Assembly: GCA_050329415.1 (NCBI GenBank) | Contig: JBHJOS010000058.1 | Coordinates: 1-43,911 of the forward strand | Origin: JANNOG01 sp050329415 | GTDB lineage: Bacteria; Actinomycetota; Actinomycetes; Actinomycetales; JBBAYJ01 | Direction of reading: 5' to 3' | Length of the DNA: 43,911 bases | Shown here: positions 1 through 8,718 of the stretch, in pieces | Layout of the letters: each line of letters opens with the position of its first letter | How positions within the stretch are numbered: position 1 is the stretch's first letter | Position numbers and translations under genes: made by a program | Notes under the pieces: model-generated | The model's database searches: none | The model's input: only the letters and a program-made list of their open reading frames with translations | What the model was told of the DNA's origin: nothing

Positions 1-951
1 GCCTCCCAGTTGCGGGTGTACCGCCAGCGCATGCGCTCGGTGCAGGCCACCAAGCAGATCACCCGCGCCATGGAGCTGATCGCCGCCTCGCGCATCATCA
101 AGGCGCAGGAGCGGACCCGCGCGGCGGCCCCGTACGCCCGGGCCATCACCCGCGCGGTCAGCCTGCTGGCGTCGTTCTCCGACATCGAGCACCCGCTGAC
201 GACCGAGCGGGACCGGGTGCGCCGCTCCGCCGTGCTCGTCGTCACCTCCGACCGCGGGCTGGCCGGCGGGTACTCCTCGTCGGTGCTGCGCGAAGCCGAG
301 GCCCTGCTCGCCGACCTGCGGGAGGCGGACCGGGAGGCCGACGTCTACCTCACCGGGCGCAAGGCGGTGGCGAACTACTCGTTCCGCGAGAAGCCGTTCG
401 TCCGCTCCTGGACCGGCGACTCCGACGCCCCCGCGTTCGAGACCGCCGGGGAGATCGGCGACGTCCTCGTCGAGTCCTTCCTGCGGGGCGGGGACGCCGG
501 CGGGGTCGACGAGATCTACGTCGTGTTCTCCCGCTTCGTCTCGCTGGTCACACAGGAGCCGCACGTCATCCGCCTGCTGCCGGTCGAAGTGGTCGACGAG
601 GTGGCCGCCGTCGGCGGTCACGGCCACGCTCACCGCGACAACGGCGGGGCCGATGGACCGGCCGACCCGCCCGCCCCCCTCTACGGGTTCGAGCCCGGCC
701 CGGAGGAGGTGCTCGACGCCCTCCTCCCGCGCTACATCGAGAGCCGGCTCTACGCCTGCCTGCTGTCCGCTGCCGCCAGCGAGCTGGCCTCCCGCCAGCG
801 CGCGATGAAATCGGCCACGGACAATGCCGAGGAGCTCCTGCGCATGTACCGCCGGCTGGCCAACGCGGCGCGCCAGGCGGACATCACCCAGGAGATCAGC
901 GAGATCGTCGGAGGCGCGGACGCCCTCGCCGCCGGCGCAGCCACCGACTAG
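1..951 (+). CDS. atpG: F1Fo ATP synthase subunit gamma (5' end cut by window)
   Basis: Central rotor stalk subunit of the F1 ATPase; its two long terminal helices turn inside the alpha3beta3 ring and couple proton flow to ATP synthesis on the cytoplasmic face of the membrane. The reading frame is open from base 1 and begins ASQLRVYRQRMRSVQATK, which is the usual extreme N-terminus of gamma, so only about the initiator codon lies outside the window. The C-terminal signature (AMKSATDNAEEL, then ITQEISEIVGG) is intact. A His/Gly/Asp-rich loop near residues 205-225 is an insertion typical of actinobacterial gamma subunits. atpD follows after 26 nt, in the canonical gamma-beta-epsilon order. Confidence 0.97.
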   Translation, partial: ASQLRVYRQRMRSVQATKQITRAMELIAASRIIKAQERTRAAAPYARAITRAVSLLASFSDIEHPLTTERDRVRRSAVLVVTSDRGLAGGYSSSVLREAEALLADLREADREADVYLTGRKAVANYSFREKPFVRSWTGDSDAPAFETAGEIGDVLVESFLRGGDAGGVDEIYVVFSRFVSLVTQEPHVIRLLPVEVVDEVAAVGGHGHAHRDNGGADGPADPPAPLYGFEPGPEEVLDALLPRYIESRLYACLLSAAASELASRQRAMKSATDNAEELLRMYRRLANAARQADITQEISEIVGGADALAAGAATD

Positions 952-977
952 AACCGACCAGACGAGGGAAGGCCACC

Positions 978-2437
<1,460 letters not shown>

Positions 2438-2438
<1 letters not shown>

Positions 2439-2713
2439 TGCCGCTGCGAGTGGAGCTCGTGGCCGCCGACCGCCGGGTGTGGGCGGGGGAGGCCACGATC
2501 GTCAGTGCCCGGACGCCGGTCGGTGGCCTCGGCATCCTGCCGGGGCACGAGCCGCTGCTGGCGCTCCTGGCGGACGGGCCGGTGTCGATCGGAGCGGCGT
2601 CTGGCGAGCGGGTCGTGGCCGACGTGGACGGCGGGTTCCTCTCCGTCGACCACGACCTCGTCACCCTGGTCGCCCAGGAAGTCCGGCTGACGTCCGGCGC
2701 CGGACCGGCCTGA
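2438..2713 (+). CDS. atpC: F1Fo ATP synthase subunit epsilon, short form
   Basis: Subunit epsilon of the F1 central stalk. The N-terminal beta-sandwich is recognisable (LRVELVAADRRVW, then GGLGILPGHEPLLALL, then GGFLSVD). The protein is only 91 residues, against about 120-135 in most bacteria. It ends right after the beta-sandwich, so the C-terminal two-helix domain that can inhibit ATP hydrolysis is absent. I see no frameshift that would restore it: a stop follows directly and DUF2550 begins 25 nt later. The start overlaps the atpD stop by 1 nt. Confidence 0.93.
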
Positions 2714-2738
2714 GCCCGGGACCACCCGGCCGCCCCTC

Positions 2739-3296
2739 GTGACAGCCAGCCTCGTCCCCGACCCGGCGGCCCTGTTCGTGGTCCCGTCCACCGCCTGGAC
2801 GATCGACGTGGTGATCGAGGCCCCGGTCGCCGTGCGCGCCTCGGCCGTCGGCGACCAGGCGGCCCGTGTGGTGGGTCTGGTGGCGGCCGTCGTGGTCCTC
2901 GCGGCCCTGCTGCTCGTTGTCGTTCTGGTCAGGCGGTGGGCGCTGGTCGCCGCTGCCGGTGCCTTCGAGTGCCAGGTCCGCAGCGGCAGCCAGGGGTCGG
3001 CCTGGCGAGCGGGTGTGGCCCGCTACGACGCCGCCCAGTTGTCGATCTTTCCACTGCTGTCGCTGTCGTGGTGGCCGGCGCTCGTGCTCACCCGGCACCG
3101 GTTGTCCGTGGTGGACCGGCGGCGGGGGAGTGACGGCGCGGGTCCCGGAGACCTTCGCCCGGTGGCCGGGACGACGGTGCTGCGGTGCCGCTACGAGGGC
3201 CGGGTCATCGAGATCGCCATGGACGACCGGGTGGCCGGCGGGTTCGCGGTGTGGGTGGAGTCCGGCCCGCCGGGACGCGGGATCAACGTGGCCTGA
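2739..3296 (+). CDS. DUF2550 family membrane protein
   Basis: Actinobacterial protein of unknown function that commonly follows the ATP synthase operon. One transmembrane helix lies near residues 42-65 (VVGLVAAVVVLAALLLVVVL), followed by a cytoplasmic domain. Family-like features are WRAGVARYDAAQLSIFPLLSLS, broken here into a short beta pattern, then VVDRRRG and a C-terminal GFAVWVESGPPG. The assumed start is GTG at 2739, 25 nt after atpC; a later start would remove only the poorly conserved N-terminus. Its placement suggests co-transcription with the atp genes. No catalytic motif is visible. Confidence 0.85.
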   Translation: MTASLVPDPAALFVVPSTAWTIDVVIEAPVAVRASAVGDQAARVVGLVAAVVVLAALLLVVVLVRRWALVAAAGAFECQVRSGSQGSAWRAGVARYDAAQLSIFPLLSLSWWPALVLTRHRLSVVDRRRGSDGAGPGDLRPVAGTTVLRCRYEGRVIEIAMDDRVAGGFAVWVESGPPGRGINVA

Positions 3297-3312
3297 CGAG
3301 GCGGTACTTCAC

Positions 3313-3357
3313 GCCCGGTGCCTGACGGCCCGGTGCCTGACGGCCCGGTGTCTCACG
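3313..3357. repeat. Three tandem 15-bp repeats in a convergent gene junction
   Basis: Unit GCCCGGTGCCTGACG occurs at 3313-3327 and 3328-3342, and with two changes at 3343-3357. It sits between the DUF2550 gene and the convergent cobalamin adenosyltransferase gene. The third copy covers the stop codon and last bases of the latter. It is probably a replication-slippage array; no transcription terminator hairpin is obvious. Confidence 0.8.
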
Positions 3358-3988
3358 CCGGGGGCGGCGTCTCCTCGGGCGGTTGGGCCCGGCCACCGCC
3401 GGGTGCCCACAGCACGTCCTCCCCGCGGTTGGCGACCCGCGCGAGGACGAACAACAGGTCGGACAGCCGGTTGAGGTACCGGGCGGTGAGCGGGTTGACG
3501 CCGCCGTCGGTGGCGGCCTCGGCCTGGGTGCCGTACCGGTCGATCGCCAGCCATGTCGACCGCTCGGCCCGCCGGGTCACCGTGCGCGCGGTGTGCAGGC
3601 GGGCGGCGGTCGGGCTGCCGCCGGGCAGGACGAACGACCGTAGCGGCGCCAGCCCGTCGTTGTAGGCGTCGATGGCCGCTTCCAGGTCGGCGACGTAGGC
3701 ATCGGTGATGCGCAGCGGCGGGTGAGCCGGGTCAGGCCGCAGGGGGGTGCACAGGTCGGCGCCCACGTCGAAGAGATCGTTCTGCACCCGCACCAGCAGC
3801 GCCACGGCCTGCTCCGGCAGGTGCTCCCGCGCCCCGCCGGCCACGACCTCGCCGATCGCGCAGTTCGCCTCGTCGACGTCGGCGAAGGCGACGAGCCGAG
3901 GGTCGGTCTTGGACGTGCGGCTCATGTCGCCCAGGGCCGTGGTCCCGTCGTCGCCGGTCTTCGTGTAGATGCGCGAGAGCGTGACCAC
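3353..3988 (-). CDS. PduO-type ATP:cob(I)alamin adenosyltransferase
   Basis: Transfers the adenosyl group of ATP to cob(I)alamin to make adenosylcobalamin, the cofactor of methylmalonyl-CoA mutase. It has 211 residues. The N-terminal ATP-binding signature is present (IYTKTGDDGTTALG at residues 7-20), followed by ADVDEANCAIG. The C-terminal helical motifs are RTVTRRAERS and NRLSDLLFVLAR. The family is PduO/MMAB rather than CobA/CobO (no P-loop). The start GTG at 3988 lies 6 nt downstream of a TAGGCT box with no ribosome binding site. An epimerase and a MeaB-like GTPase of the same pathway lie 8 kb downstream in the window. Confidence 0.95.
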   Translation of the reverse strand: MVTLSRIYTKTGDDGTTALGDMSRTSKTDPRLVAFADVDEANCAIGEVVAGGAREHLPEQAVALLVRVQNDLFDVGADLCTPLRPDPAHPPLRITDAYVADLEAAIDAYNDGLAPLRSFVLPGGSPTAARLHTARTVTRRAERSTWLAIDRYGTQAEAATDGGVNPLTARYLNRLSDLLFVLARVANRGEDVLWAPGGGRAQPPEETPPPA

Positions 3989-4000
3989 GGGGACAGCCTA
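3989..4000 (-). promoter_or_regulatory. Putative -10 box of a leaderless promoter (adenosyltransferase gene)
   Basis: On the minus strand TAGGCT (3995-4000) precedes the GTG start by 6 nt, leaving no room for a Shine-Dalgarno site. This spacing fits a transcript beginning at or beside the start codon. No -35 element is recognisable. Confidence 0.5.
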
Positions 4001-4047
4001 GGGGTGGGCCGCGGTCGACCCCGACCCACCCGCTGTCGTCCGTCCCG

Positions 4048-6273
4048 TCAGCCCACGGGCTGAGGCAGCCTCGGCTTCGGGGCGGCCCCGGGAGTGGGCG
4101 GATCGCTCGCCTGGGTGGCGTCGTCCTCGCGCAGCCCGTAGCGCTGCCACCAGCGGGCCAGCGGAGCCGGCGCCCACCAGTTGGCGCTGCCCAGCAAGCG
4201 CATGGTGGCGGGGACGAGCAGTCCCCGGATCACCGTCGCGTCGAGCAGCAGGGCGAACGCCAGGCCCAGACCGATCATCTGGATGAACGTGATGTCCCCG
4301 AGCATGAACCCGGCGACGACCAGACCGAGCAGCAGCGCGGCCGCCGTGACGATGCCGCCGGTCCGCTGCAGGCCGTGGGCGACGGCGGCGGTGTTGTCGC
4401 CGGTGGCGTCCCACTCCTCACGGATCCGGGACAGCAGGAAGACCTCGTAGTCCATGCTGAGGCCGAAGGCGATGGCGACGATGACGATGAGCTGGCTGGT
4501 CTCGAGGAAGCCGGTCTCGGTGAAGTTCAGCAGGCCCGCGAGGTTGCCGTCGCCGAACGCCCACACCAGCACCCCGAACGTGGCGCCGATCGTCACGGTG
4601 TTGAGCACGGCCGCCTTGACCGGCAGCAGGATCGAACCGAACGCCCAGAACAGCAGCAGCAGCTCGGCCACGACCACGAACGCCACCGCCCACGGCAGCC
4701 GGTCGGAGATGACTCCCAGCCGGTCCACGAAGAAGGCCGTGTCGCCGGTGACGAGGACCTCGCCGCCGTCGACCCCGAGGTCCCGCAGCTCGGCCACGAG
4801 GTCCCGGGAGGCCGCCGAGAACGGGTCGGCGTCGGCCAGCGGCACCGTCATCTGCACGGCGCGCTCGGTCTGGGCGGTGATTCGCGGCTCGGCCGCGGCG
4901 GCCGATCCCGCCTCGGCCACGAGGGCCTCGACGGCGCCGGGCGCCAGCGCGCCGCCGTCGGCCACGGCCACGATCTCGACGGAGTCGCCCGCGAGCGCCG
5001 GCAGCTGGGTGTCGACGAGTTCGGCCGCCTGGCGGCTCTCGGCACGCTCGGGCAGCACGCGCTCGTCGACGCCGCCGAGGCGCAGGCCGGCGATCGGGGC
5101 GGTGAGGACGGCGAGGAGCGCGACCACGGCCACGATCACGACGAGCGGGCGGCGCATGACGACGCGGGCCAGGCGCGCCCATGGGCCGGACGTGGCGTCG
5201 CGGCCTGCCCGGACGTGGCGGCGGAACGGCAGGCCAAGGGCGTCGACGCGGCGTCCGAGCAGGCTCAGCAGCGCCGGGAGCACCGTGAGGGCGGCCGCCA
5301 TCGCCAGCATGACGGAGAAGATCGCGCCCGTCCCCAGGGAGCGGACGAACATGAAGGGGAAGAACAGCATCGCCGCCAGCGAGACGGCCACGGTGAGGCC
5401 GGAGACCAGGACCGTCCGGCCTGCTGTCGCCATGGTCGTCGCCAGCGCGTCGCCGACGTCGCGGCCGGGGGTCAGCTCCTCACGGAACCGGGCTACGACG
5501 AACAGCCCGTAGTCGATCGCCAGGCCCAGGCCGAGGGCGGTGATGACGTTGACGCTGAAGATGCTGACGTCGGTGAGTTCGCCGACCAGGGAGACCGCGC
5601 CGAAGGCACCGACGATGGCGAAGCCACTGATGGCGAGGGGGAGGGAGCCGGCGACGACGCCGCCCAGGAAGACGACGAGCAGCACCAGGACGATCGGCAC
5701 CATGACGCTCTCGGCGAGCAGCAGGTCGGCGCTCACCTGGGAGCTGATGTCGTCGTTCACCGCGGCGAGCCCGCCGCGCAGGGTCTCGACGGGGCTCGGT
5801 GCGACAAGGTCGTCGGCCACCTCCGCGGCGTAGGTCGCCGATCGCTCGGCCGCGTCCTCGCCCGAGATCCGGACAAGGGCGAGGACCGTCGAGCCGTCCG
5901 GGGACACCAGCCCGGTGGCCGCGGGGTCGGCCGCGGCGAGCGGGTCGACGACGTCGTCGACGACGGGGTTGGCGGCGACCCGGGCCAGCGTGGCCGACAC
6001 GGCGGCGGCGAACTCCGGATCGGCCACCGTGGCGCCCGGGCTGGTGTAGGCGACGACGACGTCGACATCGGTCCGGCCGAACTCCTCGACGGCCGAGTCG
6101 ACGGCGATCGAGGACTCCGATCGCGGGTCGTCGAACCCGCCGTCGACGGCCTTGCCGAACAGTCCGCCGCCGAGGGCGAACGCGCTGTAGGCCGCCAGTC
6201 CGAGGACGACGGCGGAGAGGGCGAGGACGACGGCCCGCCGACGGTGGATGACATGGGCGAGATGGGTCAACAT
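4048..6273 (-). CDS. MMPL family RND-type exporter
   Basis: Inner-membrane transporter of the MMPL/RND superfamily, driven by proton-motive force; related actinobacterial members export lipids or drugs. It has 741 residues from the ATG at 6273, chosen because GGAGG lies 7 nt upstream; a TTG at 6279 is possible. There is an N-terminal helix, a large extracytoplasmic loop, then a five-helix block that includes ALGLGLAIDYGLFVVARFREE, a typical MMPL GxxxDY motif. The second half repeats the plan, with AFGLSMDYEVFLLSRIREEW near residue 610. Its substrate cannot be deduced. A TetR regulator is divergently encoded and shares the intergenic operator candidate. Confidence 0.93.
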   Translation of the reverse strand: MLTHLAHVIHRRRAVVLALSAVVLGLAAYSAFALGGGLFGKAVDGGFDDPRSESSIAVDSAVEEFGRTDVDVVVAYTSPGATVADPEFAAAVSATLARVAANPVVDDVVDPLAAADPAATGLVSPDGSTVLALVRISGEDAAERSATYAAEVADDLVAPSPVETLRGGLAAVNDDISSQVSADLLLAESVMVPIVLVLLVVFLGGVVAGSLPLAISGFAIVGAFGAVSLVGELTDVSIFSVNVITALGLGLAIDYGLFVVARFREELTPGRDVGDALATTMATAGRTVLVSGLTVAVSLAAMLFFPFMFVRSLGTGAIFSVMLAMAAALTVLPALLSLLGRRVDALGLPFRRHVRAGRDATSGPWARLARVVMRRPLVVIVAVVALLAVLTAPIAGLRLGGVDERVLPERAESRQAAELVDTQLPALAGDSVEIVAVADGGALAPGAVEALVAEAGSAAAAEPRITAQTERAVQMTVPLADADPFSAASRDLVAELRDLGVDGGEVLVTGDTAFFVDRLGVISDRLPWAVAFVVVAELLLLFWAFGSILLPVKAAVLNTVTIGATFGVLVWAFGDGNLAGLLNFTETGFLETSQLIVIVAIAFGLSMDYEVFLLSRIREEWDATGDNTAAVAHGLQRTGGIVTAAALLLGLVVAGFMLGDITFIQMIGLGLAFALLLDATVIRGLLVPATMRLLGSANWWAPAPLARWWQRYGLREDDATQASDPPTPGAAPKPRLPQPVG

Positions 6274-6291
6274 GGGCAACCTCCGAGTCGG

Positions 6292-6307
6292 TCACTCACG
6301 GGAGTGA
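6292..6307. promoter_or_regulatory. Palindromic operator candidate between mmpL and tetR
   Basis: TCACTC-ACGG-GAGTGA is a perfect 6-bp inverted repeat with a 4-nt spacer, in the short region between the divergent MMPL and TetR genes. TetR-family proteins bind such palindromes, so autoregulation and repression of the exporter is a reasonable inference. Confidence 0.6.
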
Positions 6308-6332
6308 ACGTCGTTCTCGATGACGCGTGAAC

Positions 6333-6345
6333 TATGATGGCGAAC
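6333..6345 (+). promoter_or_regulatory. Putative -10 box of a leaderless tetR promoter
   Basis: TATGAT at 6333-6338 is followed after 7 nt by GTG at 6346. This near-consensus -10 overlaps the two upstream ATG codons (6334, 6337), which argues against those being the starts and for a leaderless transcript beginning at the GTG. Confidence 0.5.
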
Positions 6346-7080
6346 GTGAACGCTGTCAACAGTTCGCCCGAGGCGGGGCCCGGAGGCGTGCCTCCCAGCC
6401 GCCGGGAGCGGGTCCGGGCCGCTACGGAGGCCGAGATCCTGGCCACGGCCCGGGATCTGCTGGTGACCGGCGGGCCCGAGCTGTTGACGCTGCGCGAGGT
6501 CGGCCGGCGGATGGGCATGACGGCGTCCGCGCTGTACCGCTACGTGGACGGCCACGCCGCACTGGTCGACCGGCTCACCGCCTCGTTCTTCGACGAGCTC
6601 GCGGGCGAGCTCCGCTCCTCGGTGCCCTCGGCGGTGCCCGGCCTGTCCGCGGCCGAGACGGCGGGGGCGGACCTCATGGCCGCGAGCCGGGCGTTCCGTC
6701 GCTGGTCGGTCGCCCACCCGCACGAGTTCCGCCTGATGTTCAGCCACCACGAGCAGTTCACCGCCGAGTGCCACCTGGCCCACGAGGCGGGGGAGCGGTT
6801 CGGGAGGGTGTTCGTGAGCCTGTTCGCCCGCGCCCTCGACGGGCCGCTGCCGAGCGGCGACGGCTCGCTCTTCTCGGCCCTGCCCGCACCGCTGGGGGAG
6901 ATGTTCGGGCGGGGTTGGGTGCGCCTGCTCGGTCTCGTCATGGTGGAGATCGGGGGTGAGTACGACCGCGACTACCTCACGCTGGACCCGGATCACGTCT
7001 TCGAGGCTGAGATGGCGTCGTGCGCCGACGCCGTCGTCGAGCGCCTCCGTTCCACCAGGGCGTCGGCCGGAGCACACTGA
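6346..7080 (+). CDS. TetR family transcriptional regulator
   Basis: One-component repressor, 244 residues from the GTG at 6346 (248 from ATG 6334). The N-terminal helix-turn-helix is clear: ILATARDLLVTGGPELLTL, then REVGRRMGMTASALYRYV. The TetR_C-type ligand domain contains SVAHPHEFRLMFS, close to the WHG-domain class. It is divergent from the MMPL exporter with a palindrome between them, so it most likely controls that exporter. The ligand is unknown. Confidence 0.93.
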   Translation: MNAVNSSPEAGPGGVPPSRRERVRAATEAEILATARDLLVTGGPELLTLREVGRRMGMTASALYRYVDGHAALVDRLTASFFDELAGELRSSVPSAVPGLSAAETAGADLMAASRAFRRWSVAHPHEFRLMFSHHEQFTAECHLAHEAGERFGRVFVSLFARALDGPLPSGDGSLFSALPAPLGEMFGRGWVRLLGLVMVEIGGEYDRDYLTLDPDHVFEAEMASCADAVVERLRSTRASAGAH

Positions 7081-7084
7081 CCGC

Positions 7085-7408
7085 GTGCCGAGCTGGGGCA
7101 ACTACTCCTTCGCCTTCGGGCCGCTGGTCGCCCTGGTGGCGGTGGCGGCGCTCGCCCTGCTGCTGCGCTGGACGTTCAGCCGCGGGTCGTCCCTCGTCGA
7201 GCGCCGCTCGCGCCCGGGCGTCCCCACGGACTACGGGCTGCTGGAGACGGTCGCGGCCCCCGCCACGTTCGTCGAGGCCGAGATGCTCCGGCGGCGTCTG
7301 CTCGACCACGACATCCGGGCCACCCTCGCTCCCACCACCGAGGGCCCGCGCGTCCTGGTGTGGCCGGCCGACGCGGCGATCGCGCGCGCCGTCCTCGCCT
7401 CCGGCTGA
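7085..7408 (+). CDS. Small membrane protein with a DUF2007-like domain
   Basis: 107 residues starting at GTG 7085, 4 nt after the tetR stop. One N-terminal helix (FGPLVALVAVAALALLL, about residues 10-26) is followed by a short cytoplasmic alpha/beta segment: TFVEAEMLRRRLLDHDIRA, then GPRVLVWPADAAIARAVL. That layout (helix, GI-type turn, strand, helix) resembles the DUF2007 signal-transducing-protein fold, but the match is from memory and weak. Function unknown; spacing suggests co-transcription with tetR. Confidence 0.7.
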   Translation: MPSWGNYSFAFGPLVALVAVAALALLLRWTFSRGSSLVERRSRPGVPTDYGLLETVAAPATFVEAEMLRRRLLDHDIRATLAPTTEGPRVLVWPADAAIARAVLASG

Positions 7409-7419
7409 CGGCCTCGGCC

Positions 7420-8112
7420 TCAGAACAGCCGGTCGGTGGGGTCGTCGCGGCCGGAGAGGGCGGCGTAGTCGACGACGACGCATCCGATGCCGCGGTCGGT
7501 GGCCAGGGTCCGGGCCTGGGGACGGATCTCCTGGGCGGCCAGCACCCCGCGGACCGGCGTCAGCAGGGCGTCCCGGTTGAGCAGGTCCAGGTAGCGGGTG
7601 AGCTGCTCGACCCCGTCGATGTCGCCGCGGCGTTTGACCTCGACCGCGACGTGCCCGCCCCCGCTGTCCCGCAGCAGGAGGTCGACCGGCCCGATCGCGG
7701 TCGGGAACTCCCGGCGCACCAGGCCCAGCCCATGGCCGACCGCCGTGGGGTGGGCGGCGAGCAGCTCCTGGAGGTGAGCCTCGACGCCGTCCTTGACCAG
7801 CCCAGGATCCATCCCGAGGTCGACCTCGACGTCGTGTTCGACCTCGAACAGGGTGATCTCGAGCACGTCGTCACCACGGGTCGACGAGACCGTCCAGCGG
7901 GCGCTCGCCCCCGGGGGATCGTCGGGACCGGCGGCGGCCACCCGGATCCGGCAGGGCGGGGACATCCAGTTGAGCGGCTTGTAGGACCCCCCGTCGGCGT
8001 GGACCAGCACGGACCCGTCCGCCTTGACCACGAGCAGACGACGGGCCTCAGCGAGTCGGGCGTCCAGGCGGCCCCGGTAGACCACCGAGCAGCGAGCGAC
8101 GACGATCCGCAC
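7420..8112 (-). CDS. nucS: Mismatch-specific endonuclease NucS/EndoMS
   Basis: Cleaves DNA at mismatches; in actinobacteria that lack MutS/MutL it carries out the non-canonical mismatch repair together with the sliding clamp. It has 230 residues from the GTG at 8112. The N-terminal dimerisation domain begins MRIVVARCSVVYRGRL when read with initiator Met. The C-terminal RecB-like nuclease core is intact: GPVDLLLRD, then VAVEVKRRGDIDGVEQL. The C-terminus DDPTDRLF is in line with the clamp-binding tail of the family (typically ending in LF). The start has a TAGGCT box 8 nt upstream and no ribosome binding site. Confidence 0.96.
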   Translation of the reverse strand: MRIVVARCSVVYRGRLDARLAEARRLLVVKADGSVLVHADGGSYKPLNWMSPPCRIRVAAAGPDDPPGASARWTVSSTRGDDVLEITLFEVEHDVEVDLGMDPGLVKDGVEAHLQELLAAHPTAVGHGLGLVRREFPTAIGPVDLLLRDSGGGHVAVEVKRRGDIDGVEQLTRYLDLLNRDALLTPVRGVLAAQEIRPQARTLATDRGIGCVVVDYAALSGRDDPTDRLF

Positions 8113-8126
8113 GGGCGGCGAGCCTA
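8113..8126 (-). promoter_or_regulatory. Putative -10 box of a leaderless nucS promoter
   Basis: Minus-strand TAGGCT (8121-8126) lies 8 nt before the nucS GTG. The same box and spacing recur at other genes of this window. Confidence 0.5.
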
Positions 8127-8192
8127 GTACGGCGGCGCCATCCGGCCGGACGACCACCCGGAAGGTCGGTGCCACGCCGCCGGCCGACTCGG

Positions 8193-8264
8193 GGAGCCGC
8201 CGGCGGATCCGGGAGCCGTCGGCTGATCCGGGAGCCGTCGGCTGATCCAGGAGCCGCCGGCGGA
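8193..8264. repeat. 19-bp tandem repeat array, 3.8 copies
   Basis: Units begin at 8193, 8212, 8231 and 8250 (the last one 15 nt). The consensus is GGAGCCGTCGGCTGATCCG with a GCCGGCGGA variant in the outer units. The array has no spacers, so it is not a CRISPR. It lies in the nearly 300-nt non-coding gap between divergent nucS and the gene at 8410. Each unit contains a partial palindrome (GCCGNCGGC). Confidence 0.85.
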
Positions 8265-8275
8265 GGGCTGCCTCG

Positions 8276-8324
8276 TCCCTGGGTCGTTGCAGCGTGCAAG
8301 GTGCACTGTGCAACGACCCGGGGG
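8276..8324. other. Long imperfect palindrome / hairpin
   Basis: 8281-8319 folds into an 11-bp perfect stem (GGGTCGTTGCA with TGCAACGACCC), a 3x3 internal loop, a 4-bp TGCA stem and a 3-nt loop. A further few G-C pairs (with G-T wobbles) extend it to about 8276-8324. It lacks a U-tract and is upstream of a gene, so it is not a normal terminator. It could be a REP-like dispersed palindrome, a protein-binding site or a structured RNA. The remainder of the gap 8127-8409 shows nothing else I can name. Confidence 0.75.
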
Positions 8325-8409
8325 AGGGGACGTCGGCGGCGAGGTCCCGTGACGTCAGGCGGGTGGCGATCCGTTCGCGACGGGCGCCGGCCCGGCGATA
8401 CTGGGCGGC

Positions 8410-8697
8410 ATGGCTCGGTCCCGCGGCCGCCGGCGGCGCGCCGCCGGCGGGTCCCCTCCTCCGCTGCGGATGGACGCGGTGGAGCACCAACCCGACGGGG
8501 ACTGGATGGTCCGCCGCCTCACCGGGTCGGCATCGACGAAGACCTATCGCTGCCCGGGGTGCTCCCAGGAGATCCGTCCGGCCACTCCGCACGTCGTCGC
8601 CTGGCCGGCCGAAGCGCCGCTGCTGGGCGGGGAGGCTTCCGACGCCCGGAGGCACTGGCACACCGCCTGCTGGGGTTACCGTGCTCGCCGGCGCTGA
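8410..8697 (+). CDS. Small actinobacterial zinc-ribbon-like protein
   Basis: 95 residues. A basic N-terminus is followed by WMVRRLTGS, then YRCPGCSQEI (Cys48, Cys51), then PHVVAWP and RHWHTACW (His84, Cys87). Two Cys and a His/Cys pair make a plausible zinc site. Homologues are widespread in actinobacteria, often labelled ATP/GTP-binding protein without basis. Function unknown. The start ATG lies 7 nt after a GATACT box, again without a Shine-Dalgarno. It is divergent from nucS across the repeat-rich gap. Confidence 0.8.
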   Translation: MARSRGRRRRAAGGSPPPLRMDAVEHQPDGDWMVRRLTGSASTKTYRCPGCSQEIRPATPHVVAWPAEAPLLGGEASDARRHWHTACWGYRARRR

Positions 8698-8718
8698 CGC
8701 GCCGAGGCCGGCCCAGGC

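Noticed and set aside
4375..6330. 651-codon open frame antisense to the MMPL gene
   Set aside because: Composition is Asp/Glu/Gly/His/Gln-rich without any domain, as expected opposite a high-GC gene; the MMPL frame has clear motifs.
8193..8264. CRISPR-like array
   Set aside because: Direct repeats of 19 bp abut without unique spacers and there are no cas genes.
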